From Clostridia bacterium (GTDB lineage Bacteria > Bacillota > Clostridia > Christensenellales > Borkfalkiaceae): a stretch of 53,053 nucleotides of DNA. Position numbers and translations under genes: made by a program. Location: positions 1-53,053 of the forward strand of contig JAFTSI010000017.1 of assembly GCA_017467345.1 (NCBI GenBank), written 5' to 3'. The stretch's first letter is position 1. Every line of letters begins with the position of its first letter. The notes beneath the pieces are model-generated. The model searched no databases. It was not told the origin of the DNA and saw only the letters and a list, made by a program, of their open reading frames with translations. Shown here one piece after another: positions 35,777 through 42,712 of this stretch.

Positions 35777-37027
35777 ATGAGTGAGAAAAAACGGCAAACG
35801 GCCTTGATTTTTGTGTGCGTGGCTATTTATGCCTTTGCCTATGTTGGAAGATATAGTTTTTCTTCTAATGTCAATTCAATAATGGACTATTACGGCGCAG
35901 GGAAAAGCGAAACTGGGCTAATAGGCACTTTCTTCTTTTTTGCCTACGGTATAGGTCAAATACTAAACGGTATATTTTGCAAGCACTACAATAAAAAATG
36001 GGTGCTATCAACTGCAATGCTAATATCGGCGGGTTGCAACCTTGTAATCTTTATAGGCGTTCCGTTTAGCGCGCTCAAGTTTATATGGCTTGTAAACGGT
36101 GTGGCGCAATCATTTTTGTGGTCATCACTCATAAGTTTAGTAAGCCAAAATGTTTCGCATAGTAGGCTTAGGTTTGCCGTTACCGTTTTAAGCACTTCGC
36201 TTGCAATAGGCACTTTCGTATCGTATGGGGCAAGCGCTTTGTTTAACCTTGTGGGCAAGTTTAAGTATTCATTTTTGCTTGGCGCAGTATGTTTAATAAC
36301 CATAGGTGTTTTGTGGTTTATCTTCCACGATAAATTAACAAATAAACCGTTTGACTTTATTGAAAAGGAATTTGCATTAGATAAAGAGCCTTCTAAAGAG
36401 AACACTCAAAGCAAGGCGATTGCAGTAAACTTAACCCTTTTATTTATAAGCCTTTCGGTGTTTGCCGTTATAAACAACTTTATTAAAGACGGACTTAATA
36501 CTTGGGTGCCAACAATACTAAAAGATACATATGGCTTTACAAACTCACTTTCTATTGCACTAACACTTGTTTTGCCTGTGCTAAATGTGTTTGGCTCGGT
36601 AATGTCAGAGTGGGTGTATGCAAAACTTAAAAACTTTATTACAACCCTTTCAGTATTGAGTTTTGTGGCAATGCTATTTATTTTAGTAATAGTTTTAACA
36701 CTAAAATCAATAATGATAGTGTCGCTTTTATCCTTTGGTATAGTTGCACTTTTAATGACGGGTATAACCCATATTATAGTAAGTAGCGCACCCGTGTATA
36801 TGCGCTCTAAAATGGATTCAGGTGTAACAAGTGGCGTGCTTGACGGTTTTTGCTATTTAGGTAGCACTATAAGTTCATACGGCTTAGGTTTTGTTGCCGA
36901 ATCACTTGGTTGGCACGGCGCATTTTACATAATGCTTGGCGCGTGCGCAATACCAGTAGTTGTAGGGCTAATACTTACAATTATTCAATCGGTTAAGAAA
37001 AGAAATCAAAAAGAGCAATTACAATAA
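35777..37027 (+). CDS. OPA-family-like MFS transporter (organophosphate:phosphate antiporter type)
   Basis: This 416-residue protein has 12 membrane helices. The N-terminal block VCVAIYAFAYVGRYSFSSNVNSIMDYYG and the following SETGLIGTFFFFAYGIGQILNG match the GlpT/UhpT-type start, where YxxRxxF and G-x-x-x-S motifs lie. A central loop with KEPSKENTQS splits the halves. Glycerol-3-phosphate or a hexose phosphate is a possible substrate, but not shown. No sugar-phosphate metabolic gene is adjacent. Confidence 0.8.
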   Translation: MSEKKRQTALIFVCVAIYAFAYVGRYSFSSNVNSIMDYYGAGKSETGLIGTFFFFAYGIGQILNGIFCKHYNKKWVLSTAMLISAGCNLVIFIGVPFSALKFIWLVNGVAQSFLWSSLISLVSQNVSHSRLRFAVTVLSTSLAIGTFVSYGASALFNLVGKFKYSFLLGAVCLITIGVLWFIFHDKLTNKPFDFIEKEFALDKEPSKENTQSKAIAVNLTLLFISLSVFAVINNFIKDGLNTWVPTILKDTYGFTNSLSIALTLVLPVLNVFGSVMSEWVYAKLKNFITTLSVLSFVAMLFILVIVLTLKSIMIVSLLSFGIVALLMTGITHIIVSSAPVYMRSKMDSGVTSGVLDGFCYLGSTISSYGLGFVAESLGWHGAFYIMLGACAIPVVVGLILTIIQSVKKRNQKEQLQ

Positions 37028-37098
37028 ACAATATATAAATAATAAAAAAAGGACTGTATAGTCGCTTTTTCAATAGGAATTCACATTAAATAATATAT

Positions 37099-37131
37099 AA
37101 AAACTCGACTTTACATAAGTCGAGTTTTTTT
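37099..37131 (+). terminator. Terminator after MFS gene
   Basis: The stem AAAAACTCGACTT / AAGTCGAGTTTTT is followed by T residues. A shorter hairpin with GACTGTATAGTC lies at about 37053-37064, also followed by T residues. Confidence 0.85.
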
Positions 37132-37146
37132 CTATAAAAAAACGGA

Positions 37147-37175
37147 TTGAAAAAAATAAGAAAGTGTGATATACT
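37147..37175 (+). promoter_or_regulatory. Promoter of the structured leader RNA
   Basis: TTGAAA (37147-37152), 17-bp spacer, TATACT (37170-37175). The expected start point, 6-8 nt on, is 37181-37183, exactly the first bases of the outer RNA stem. Confidence 0.8.
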
Positions 37176-37180
37176 AAATA

Positions 37181-37325
37181 TGTCACACGAACTAAATATT
37201 TTTGAGCATGACTAAACAAGGGAATATTATGCCCTTTTTATTGTCATACTCCCATTATAGTAATTTGTTAAAAATGCAAATTCCAACAATGGGAGTGTTT
37301 AGTCATTGCTTTTGTTCGTGTGACA
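37181..37325 (+). ncRNA. Candidate structured leader RNA (three-way junction)
   Basis: Nested inverted repeats define a compact fold. P1 pairs 37181-37192 (TGTCACACGAAC) with 37314-37325, 12 bp without mismatch. P2 pairs 37206-37217 (GCATGACTAAAC) with 37297-37309, with one bulge. Inside P2 are two hairpins: P3 (AAGGG 37218-37222 / CCCTT 37232-37236) and P4 (ACTCCCATT 37248-37256 / AATGGGAGT 37288-37296), the latter with an inner 6-bp stem (AATTTG 37262-37267 / CAAATT 37277-37282). The 5' end coincides with the predicted transcription start and an attenuator follows. No known riboswitch class, T-box or retron RNA is recognised. No open reading frame of note runs through it. Confidence 0.72.
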
Positions 37326-37329
37326 ACGG

Positions 37330-37374
37330 TGGAGTTTGCGTTTTAAGTGCGTAACTCCAGTTGCGCACTTTTTT
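37330..37374 (+). terminator. Attenuator: mutually exclusive antiterminator and terminator
   Basis: The terminator stem is AAGTGCG (37345-37351) with CGCACTT (37364-37370), extendable through a U-G pair and AACT/AGTT, followed by a run of T. The competing stem TGGAGTT (37330-37336) with AACTCCA (37353-37359) uses the AACT that the terminator needs and loops out its 5' arm. The two cannot form together. This is the layout of transcription attenuators and riboswitch expression platforms, 60 nt before the R-M gene start. Confidence 0.75.
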
Positions 37375-37433
37375 ATTTGAAAAACATTGTTTTGTCTTAT
37401 AAAAGTGCAATAATCTTAGAGGAGCAAGACAAA

Positions 37434-39725
37434 ATGATTAAAAAGTATACTGTTGAACTTGAGGGGCAATTAGAATTTTACGAACAATACTTAAAAGTTG
37501 TCAACCCAGAATTAACTTATGAAGATATTTTCCGTAATAATACAGATGGTATTTTAAACGGAAATTTGTTGGAGTTTAAGGTAAATATAACCGACATTAA
37601 TGCTTGTTTGTTCCAAGCTATAAAATATTTATCTGCTATGAGAATTAAGGGTGAACCTATACCAGCTAAAATATTGCTTGTTTCATTAAACTCTGCAACC
37701 ATTTATGTGTATAATTCATCAGATTATTTGAAAGATATTGAAACGGTTTATGTGGGTGGCGCTTCAAAAGAAAATAAGGGTTTTGTTGCTAATGCTTTTA
37801 TAAAGAAACTTAAATATAGCGAAAATCAAGCAGACGAGTTTTCTTTAATTCAATTACTTAAAGAAAATAATTACACAAAAATAAACATTGATGAAAACTG
37901 TATTGTAGGTTGGGCTGAAAAGTATTATAGAGAAAATCCACAAGCTAGAAAATCTGATTTTATTGGAGATACCACAGGCAAGGTAAAAATTATAGGCGAA
38001 ATTAGAGAGCCAAATAAGTTTAAGGATTATATTTATGCTTATGGCGGAAAAGACAATGTGAGATTCCAATATCTTATGGATAAACTCAATGATACTATTC
38101 AAAAGAAAAATTTAGGTGCTTTTTATACCCCAGAGCCCTATGTGGATAAATCTATTGAGTTGGTTCGCGAAGCAATTGCAAGAGTGCCGCAAGGAAATGA
38201 CTACATAATTTTAGACCGTTGCTCAGGAACGGGAAATCTTGAAAAAAAATTAACTGACGAAGAATTATCTCATTGTATTGTATCTACTATTGAATACTAC
38301 GAGTACAAAGTGTTGTTAGAATTATTAGGTAGCAAGGTGCGATATATTATACCACCTACAGAAAAAGAAGATACATTTAATATGGGGCTTGTTCGTGGTG
38401 CAGACGCTTTGTCGGAAGAATATATAAATAATCCCGTTATAAAACAGTATATTGATAACCCAAAATGTACGGTTATATTGTTTGAAAATCCACCTTATGC
38501 CGAAACAACATCTGCGGAACATCAAAAAGCAGAAGCAAGTAAAAGTGCTTCCTCATGGAAGAAATCTTTTGCCGTTGGAGAAATGCGAAAAGAGGTTAAG
38601 GGTAGTGCTCTAAACGAATTAGGGAATGCTTTTATATGGACTGCCTTTAAATATTATTTAAGACAGCCTACTGACAGCTATGTGGTATATTCTCCTGTAA
38701 AATATTGGAAAGCACAACATTTAATAGATAAAAAGTTTATTAAAGGTTTCGCGTTTAATAGAAAACATTTTCACACGAAAATTGAGGCATGCATTATGTG
38801 TGCATTATGGTCTAATGAAGATATTAACTTATCACATATTGAAATCAATGCTTTTGATATTGATAACAACAATTCTCTTGTTGATGATGGTATGCTATCG
38901 GTTGATAGAATTTATAACTTATATAGTCAAGTTTATTATGACAAAAGGGTGTTTGACAACGACATTAGAGAGGGCGTTTTAATTGGATTAGACGGTTTAG
39001 AAAAATATGACGGAAAAATTAGAAACAAACCCCTCTATAATGAAAATGTTGTAGGATATTTGATTGCTAATACATCTGGCTTTGATAATCCTGACCTAAA
39101 TTCTGGCTTCCTAATTGGCGGAAGATACGATGGAAATGGTTTTTATGTTCGTAAAGACAACTATCTTGAAAAATTACCTATGTTCTGTGCTGCACGATAT
39201 ATTACTTACAATAGGAAATGGACAGAGAGGGCAAGGGTTATGAAGTCAGCAGATGGTGCTGATAGATTCTTTAAAGATATTAAAAGTGGTAAATTGACAC
39301 AGTTCTTACTTAAATGCCTTGTTTTCACTTGTTTTGAAATGCAAAACCATATGAGAACTTTTATAGGTACAGATAATCGCTTTTACCGTAACGAATTATG
39401 TCTTGATACTACCAACGGAGAAACATTAGCAAGTATTGATTTAAAAAGACTGTGTGTTAATAATAAAGAAAAAGAAATGTTTGAATTATGGGAGTTGATT
39501 TTATCAAAGGCAAAGGAAACAAAAAATTATAATCCTAATTTAACATACGGAATTTATCAAATATTTGCTGAACTTAATACTTTTACACAAGAAGAAATGA
39601 CAGGTGCAAATATTCCCGATTATCCCGAATTAAATGGACATTTAAAATCACTAAAACAAAAAGTAAAAGAATATTATAATAGTGAAATAGTTCCAACTTT
39701 ATTTGAATACGAGTTCTTAAAATAA
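37434..39725 (+). CDS. Type IIG-like restriction enzyme/N6-adenine methyltransferase
   Basis: This 763-residue single-chain protein looks like a fused R-M enzyme. The N-terminus has a PD-(D/E)xK-like motif, D38-G-I...E47-F-K49, followed by a helix with Q61 (NACLFQAIKYLSA). Next come the motif-X-like block GAFYTPEPYVDKSIELV (228-244), SAM motif I DRCSGTGNL (261-269), catalytic motif IV NPPY (352-355) and a long C-terminal part expected to recognise DNA. Start 37434 follows AGAGGAGCAAG; an earlier in-frame start lies inside the attenuator. It has no separate nuclease or specificity gene nearby and is preceded by the structured leader. Nuclease activity is inferred from motifs only. Confidence 0.8.
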   Translation: MIKKYTVELEGQLEFYEQYLKVVNPELTYEDIFRNNTDGILNGNLLEFKVNITDINACLFQAIKYLSAMRIKGEPIPAKILLVSLNSATIYVYNSSDYLKDIETVYVGGASKENKGFVANAFIKKLKYSENQADEFSLIQLLKENNYTKINIDENCIVGWAEKYYRENPQARKSDFIGDTTGKVKIIGEIREPNKFKDYIYAYGGKDNVRFQYLMDKLNDTIQKKNLGAFYTPEPYVDKSIELVREAIARVPQGNDYIILDRCSGTGNLEKKLTDEELSHCIVSTIEYYEYKVLLELLGSKVRYIIPPTEKEDTFNMGLVRGADALSEEYINNPVIKQYIDNPKCTVILFENPPYAETTSAEHQKAEASKSASSWKKSFAVGEMRKEVKGSALNELGNAFIWTAFKYYLRQPTDSYVVYSPVKYWKAQHLIDKKFIKGFAFNRKHFHTKIEACIMCALWSNEDINLSHIEINAFDIDNNNSLVDDGMLSVDRIYNLYSQVYYDKRVFDNDIREGVLIGLDGLEKYDGKIRNKPLYNENVVGYLIANTSGFDNPDLNSGFLIGGRYDGNGFYVRKDNYLEKLPMFCAARYITYNRKWTERARVMKSADGADRFFKDIKSGKLTQFLLKCLVFTCFEMQNHMRTFIGTDNRFYRNELCLDTTNGETLASIDLKRLCVNNKEKEMFELWELILSKAKETKNYNPNLTYGIYQIFAELNTFTQEEMTGANIPDYPELNGHLKSLKQKVKEYYNSEIVPTLFEYEFLK

Positions 39726-39763
39726 TACAAAAACAAGTAAAGTCGCGTGTTTTGAAGAGTTAA

Positions 39764-39797
39764 AAAAGACTAACGAAAAACTTTTCGTTAGTCTTTT
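39764..39797. terminator. Terminator after the R-M gene
   Basis: The 16-bp stem AAAAGACTAACGAAAA / TTTTCGTTAGTCTTTT has a 2-nt gap. A second short hairpin ACTGCG-CCA-CGCAGT followed by T lies at about 39824-39846. Confidence 0.85.
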
Positions 39798-39859
39798 ACA
39801 TTGTTCAAAAACACCTGAGCATAACTGCGCCACGCAGTCCTTTTTTTGTGAATATAATT

Positions 39860-41395
39860 TTAATAAGTGTTAACAACTTTTCCTTGTAAGGACATTCCAT
39901 TTCCCATAGAAGAACCGTTCCAAGTTAAGTTTGGATTATACATTGGGTTAATAACAACACCTAAACATCCATCACTACCTGCAGAGAAGAAAGTGCATTC
40001 ATCTTTTACACTATGCGTAAAATCAACTCTTGCAGAATCTATTATGCCATGGAATGTTCCACTTGCATAGAAAGCAGATTGTGGACCCCAGTCTGCCCAC
40101 CAGAAAGCAAACGCATTATCAAATATAGATTTGCTACCATTTGCAGTATAAAATGCCGTTCTAAATTGGTCGCTATAAGCATTGTCGTAGAAGTTTCCAC
40201 CAAGTTGTGTTTCGTGGAAAGCAATGGTATGGATATAATCGTTTTCACTTAAATATTTATCGTCAGTTTTGCCGTTTGCAGTATCTATTGAAGAGTAATA
40301 TAGTGGGTGTATGTGTTCTAAAAAGTTGCCACTACCACTAATTTGGAATCCTGTTTGGAAACCGTTAATACGCATATTGCTAAATGAGTTATCGTGTCCA
40401 CGGCAAACAACACCTTTTGAGCCGTCAAGACCTGCGGCAACGATATGAACATTATTTACATCAGTATCAGAAGAAGATGAGTTAACACCGTATTTTATGT
40501 GCAAACCAACCATTCCTATATTTTTCATAGATAGGTCGGCAATACGAGTTTCTCTACCACCGTCTACAGAAACGCCGTTTGCCACGCCGTTACCATCAAT
40601 AATTCCGCCTTCTAAAAAGTATACTGAACCTGCTGGGAGAGTTAGCGCGTTAAAAGTAGCATCTTTTGCGCCAAGCCTAATCATACAGTCGTTAATAGTT
40701 TTATCGTCGTAATTTTCCTGAGTAGCAGTTCCTGCCGTGCGAGTTTTCCAAGCGTTACTACTTGCAATTGCTTTTATAGTTGCATAGTTAGAAAGTTTAA
40801 GAGAAACACTCTTAGTGTTATGAGCAGAAGTGAGTATAGGTTTAGAAATTAAATATTCGCCATCAGGGAAGTAAATAACCTTGTTTGGATTTTCATCAAT
40901 ACATTGTTGAATACCATCTGCAACATCTAAACCCGTGTTTGGGGTTACATAGGCAGTAACTAAAACGAATTGACTTGCTTCTACGCCACCACCAGTAATA
41001 AGTTCAACCCACTCTTGATAAGTGCCAGTAAATCCATTTTGCCTAGCCACTTCCCAAGCATCTATACCATCTTCGCCATCTTCGCCATTTGTGCCAGCAG
41101 GGCCTTGAGGACCTGTAAGACCAGTAGCACCAGTAGGACCTTGAGGACCAGTTGCACCAGTATCGCCTTTATCACCCTTTTCGCCTTGGGTAGAAGTAGC
41201 AAGTGATTCAAACCACTCTTCAATAGTTCCGTCAAAACCATCATCAACGGCTTCTTCGTAAGCGGCTAAACCTGCTTCGGCAAATTCTTTTACCGCGGTA
41301 TCTTCGCCCGATTCGTTGCCAAAACATCCTGTCATTGAGAATAAAAGAATTAATGACATAACGGCTATAACAACGCGTGAAAATAATTTTTTCAT
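39860..41395 (-). CDS. Lipoprotein with collagen-like repeats and beta-helix domain
   Basis: This 511-residue lipoprotein has a signal peptide ending at lipobox C24 (FSMTGC). Residues 71-112 are 14 uninterrupted Gly-X-Y triplets (GEKGDKGDTGATGPQ...). They are bracketed by two copies of a 21-residue module: 45-65 (AYEEAVDDGFDGTIEEWFESL) and 113-133 (AWEVARQNGFTGTYQEWVEL). From about residue 150 the protein has the pectate-lyase-like right-handed beta-helix pattern (GLDVADGIQQCIDENPNKVIYFPDG, repeated Asn/Ile/Gly turns). It is probably displayed on the cell surface on a collagen stalk, possibly binding or cleaving polysaccharide. Catalytic residues were not identified. Confidence 0.85.
   Translation of the reverse strand: MKKLFSRVVIAVMSLILLFSMTGCFGNESGEDTAVKEFAEAGLAAYEEAVDDGFDGTIEEWFESLATSTQGEKGDKGDTGATGPQGPTGATGLTGPQGPAGTNGEDGEDGIDAWEVARQNGFTGTYQEWVELITGGGVEASQFVLVTAYVTPNTGLDVADGIQQCIDENPNKVIYFPDGEYLISKPILTSAHNTKSVSLKLSNYATIKAIASSNAWKTRTAGTATQENYDDKTINDCMIRLGAKDATFNALTLPAGSVYFLEGGIIDGNGVANGVSVDGGRETRIADLSMKNIGMVGLHIKYGVNSSSSDTDVNNVHIVAAGLDGSKGVVCRGHDNSFSNMRINGFQTGFQISGSGNFLEHIHPLYYSSIDTANGKTDDKYLSENDYIHTIAFHETQLGGNFYDNAYSDQFRTAFYTANGSKSIFDNAFAFWWADWGPQSAFYASGTFHGIIDSARVDFTHSVKDECTFFSAGSDGCLGVVINPMYNPNLTWNGSSMGNGMSLQGKVVNTY
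41060..41185 (-). repeat. Collagen-like Gly-X-Y coding repeat
   Basis: These are 14 triplets within the lipoprotein. At DNA level it is a degenerate 9-bp periodic sequence and so may vary in copy number between strains. Confidence 0.85.
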
Positions 41396-41434
41396 TTTGT
41401 GTTCTCCTTTATGTATTTTTAAAGTATCTATAAC

Positions 41435-41462
41435 ATTTTACCACAAAATAAAAATAATTCAA
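41435..41462 (-). promoter_or_regulatory. Promoter of collagen-like lipoprotein
   Basis: On the minus strand, TTGAAT (41462-41457), 16-bp spacer, TAAAAT (41440-41435). AAAGGAGAA precedes the start codon. Confidence 0.65.
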
Positions 41463-41486
41463 TACCATATTTAAAAATAAAAAAGA

Positions 41487-41509
41487 AAGGACTGCAAAAG
41501 CAGCCCTTT
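41487..41509. terminator. Terminator after guaA
   Basis: AAAGGACTGC and GCAGCCCTTT pair with one mismatch around AAAA. T-rich sequence follows on the minus strand, downstream of the GMP synthase gene. Confidence 0.65.
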
Positions 41510-41525
41510 TTCAATGTTTATGTTA

Positions 41526-42503
41526 TTATTCCCACTCAATAGTGCCGATAGGCTTTGGTGTTAAGTCTAAAAGCACACGATTGATGCCATCAACTTCTTT
41601 GGTAATTCTATCGGTAATTTTATGAAGGATAGGATAGGGGATTTCTTCAATAGTAGCAGTCATTGCGTCAACGGTGTTAACGGCACGAATAATTGCAGGC
41701 CAACCTTCGTATCTCAAATCGTTTTTAACACCAACACTCTTCATATCGGGAACTGCTATAAAGTATTGCCAAACCTTGCTTGCTAAACCACACTTATCAA
41801 ACTCTTCACGGAGAATTGCATCTGCTTCGCGAAGTGCGTGTAGCCTATCACGAGTGATAGCGCCAAGGCATCTAACCCCAAGACCTGGGCCGGGGAATGG
41901 TTGACGGTCAACCATACTTGCAGGAAGCCCCAAAGCCTTGCCAACTACTCTAACTTCATCTTTATATAAAAGTTTAACAGGCTCAACAAGTTCAAATTGC
42001 ATATCTTCGGGAAGACCACCAACATTGTGGTGCGCTTTAACGCCCTTGCTTTCAATAATGTCAGGGTAAATAGTGCCTTGTGCAAGGAAAGAAATGCCTT
42101 CTAACTTTCTTGCTTCTTCATCAAAAACTTTAATGAACTCACCACCGATAATTTTGCGTTTCTTTTCAGGTTCTTTAACACCTTCAAGAAGTGATAAAAA
42201 TCTATCAGTAGCGTCAATATAAATAAGGTTAGCGTCAAGTTCTTTGCCGAACACTTCAATAACTTGTTCGCTTTCGCCTTTACGCATTAAGCCGTGGTTA
42301 ACATGCACGCAAACTAATTGCTTGCCGATAGCCTTAATTAAAAGCGCGGCAACAACAGAACTATCTACACCACCAGATAAAGCAAGTAAAACTTTTTTAT
42401 CGCCTACTTGTTCGCGAACTAATTTAACTTGTTCATCAATAAACTTGTTAGCAAGTTCAAAGTTGGTTATACGCGCCATACTTTCAGGGCGAATATTTGA
42501 CAT
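41526..42503 (-). CDS. guaA: GMP synthase ATP-pyrophosphatase subunit (no glutaminase domain)
   Basis: This 325-residue protein covers only the C-terminal part of the usual ~510-residue GuaA, which aminates XMP to GMP. It has the PP-loop LSGGVDSS (42-49), the VNHGLMRKGE segment, the QPFPGPGLGVRCLG motif and the conserved C-terminus TPKPIGTIEWE. The N-terminal class I glutamine amidotransferase is missing and no such gene lies next to it. The start has GGAGG 8 nt upstream, so it is not a truncation. It may use ammonia or a separate glutaminase subunit encoded elsewhere, as in archaea. Confidence 0.93.
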   Translation of the reverse strand: MSNIRPESMARITNFELANKFIDEQVKLVREQVGDKKVLLALSGGVDSSVVAALLIKAIGKQLVCVHVNHGLMRKGESEQVIEVFGKELDANLIYIDATDRFLSLLEGVKEPEKKRKIIGGEFIKVFDEEARKLEGISFLAQGTIYPDIIESKGVKAHHNVGGLPEDMQFELVEPVKLLYKDEVRVVGKALGLPASMVDRQPFPGPGLGVRCLGAITRDRLHALREADAILREEFDKCGLASKVWQYFIAVPDMKSVGVKNDLRYEGWPAIIRAVNTVDAMTATIEEIPYPILHKITDRITKEVDGINRVLLDLTPKPIGTIEWE

Positions 42504-42544
42504 AAAAAATACCTCCGTAAGGATTAGGTTTAACTTATAAAAAA

Positions 42545-42573
42545 ATTATAAAAAAAATCGCGTAGTTTGTCAA
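42545..42573 (-). promoter_or_regulatory. Full-consensus promoter of guaA
   Basis: On the minus strand, TTGACA (42573-42568), 17-bp spacer, TATAAT (42550-42545). No purine riboswitch fold was seen in the short leader. Confidence 0.85.
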
Positions 42574-42653
42574 TTATATTTTTATAATTAAAACTAAAAT
42601 AATGGTTAAGTTAAACTAATAGATAAATTAACAATTAAAATAAATACTAAAAG

Positions 42654-42682
42654 TTGACAACATAAATAATTAATGATAAAAT
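42654..42682 (+). promoter_or_regulatory. Promoter of glutamine synthetase III gene
   Basis: TTGACA (42654-42659), 17-bp spacer, TAAAAT (42677-42682). CGGAGAAG is the ribosome binding site. Confidence 0.8.
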
Positions 42683-42712
42683 CAAGTTTAATAAAAACAT
42701 ACGGAGAAGTGT

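Noticed and set aside
37181..37325. Retron msr-msd RNA
   Set aside because: Terminal inverted repeats enclosing hairpins are retron-like, but there is no reverse transcriptase gene nearby.
37181..37374. T-box leader
   Set aside because: The segment GGTGGAGTTTGCG before the attenuator superficially recalls the T-box antiterminator, but the conserved TGGNACCGCG is missing, there is no Stem I with its usual loops, and the gene is not tRNA- or amino-acid-related.
39824..39846. Small hairpin ACTGCG-CCA-CGCAGT as a separate regulatory RNA
   Set aside because: It is followed by a T run between converging genes and is more simply a second terminator.
41060..41185. CRISPR-like periodic repeat
   Set aside because: The 9-bp periodicity on this stretch is due to Gly-X-Y codons in the lipoprotein gene; there are no spacers.
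42504..42545. Purine riboswitch before guaA
   Set aside because: The leader from the predicted start to the ATG is only about 35 nt and shows no purine aptamer core.
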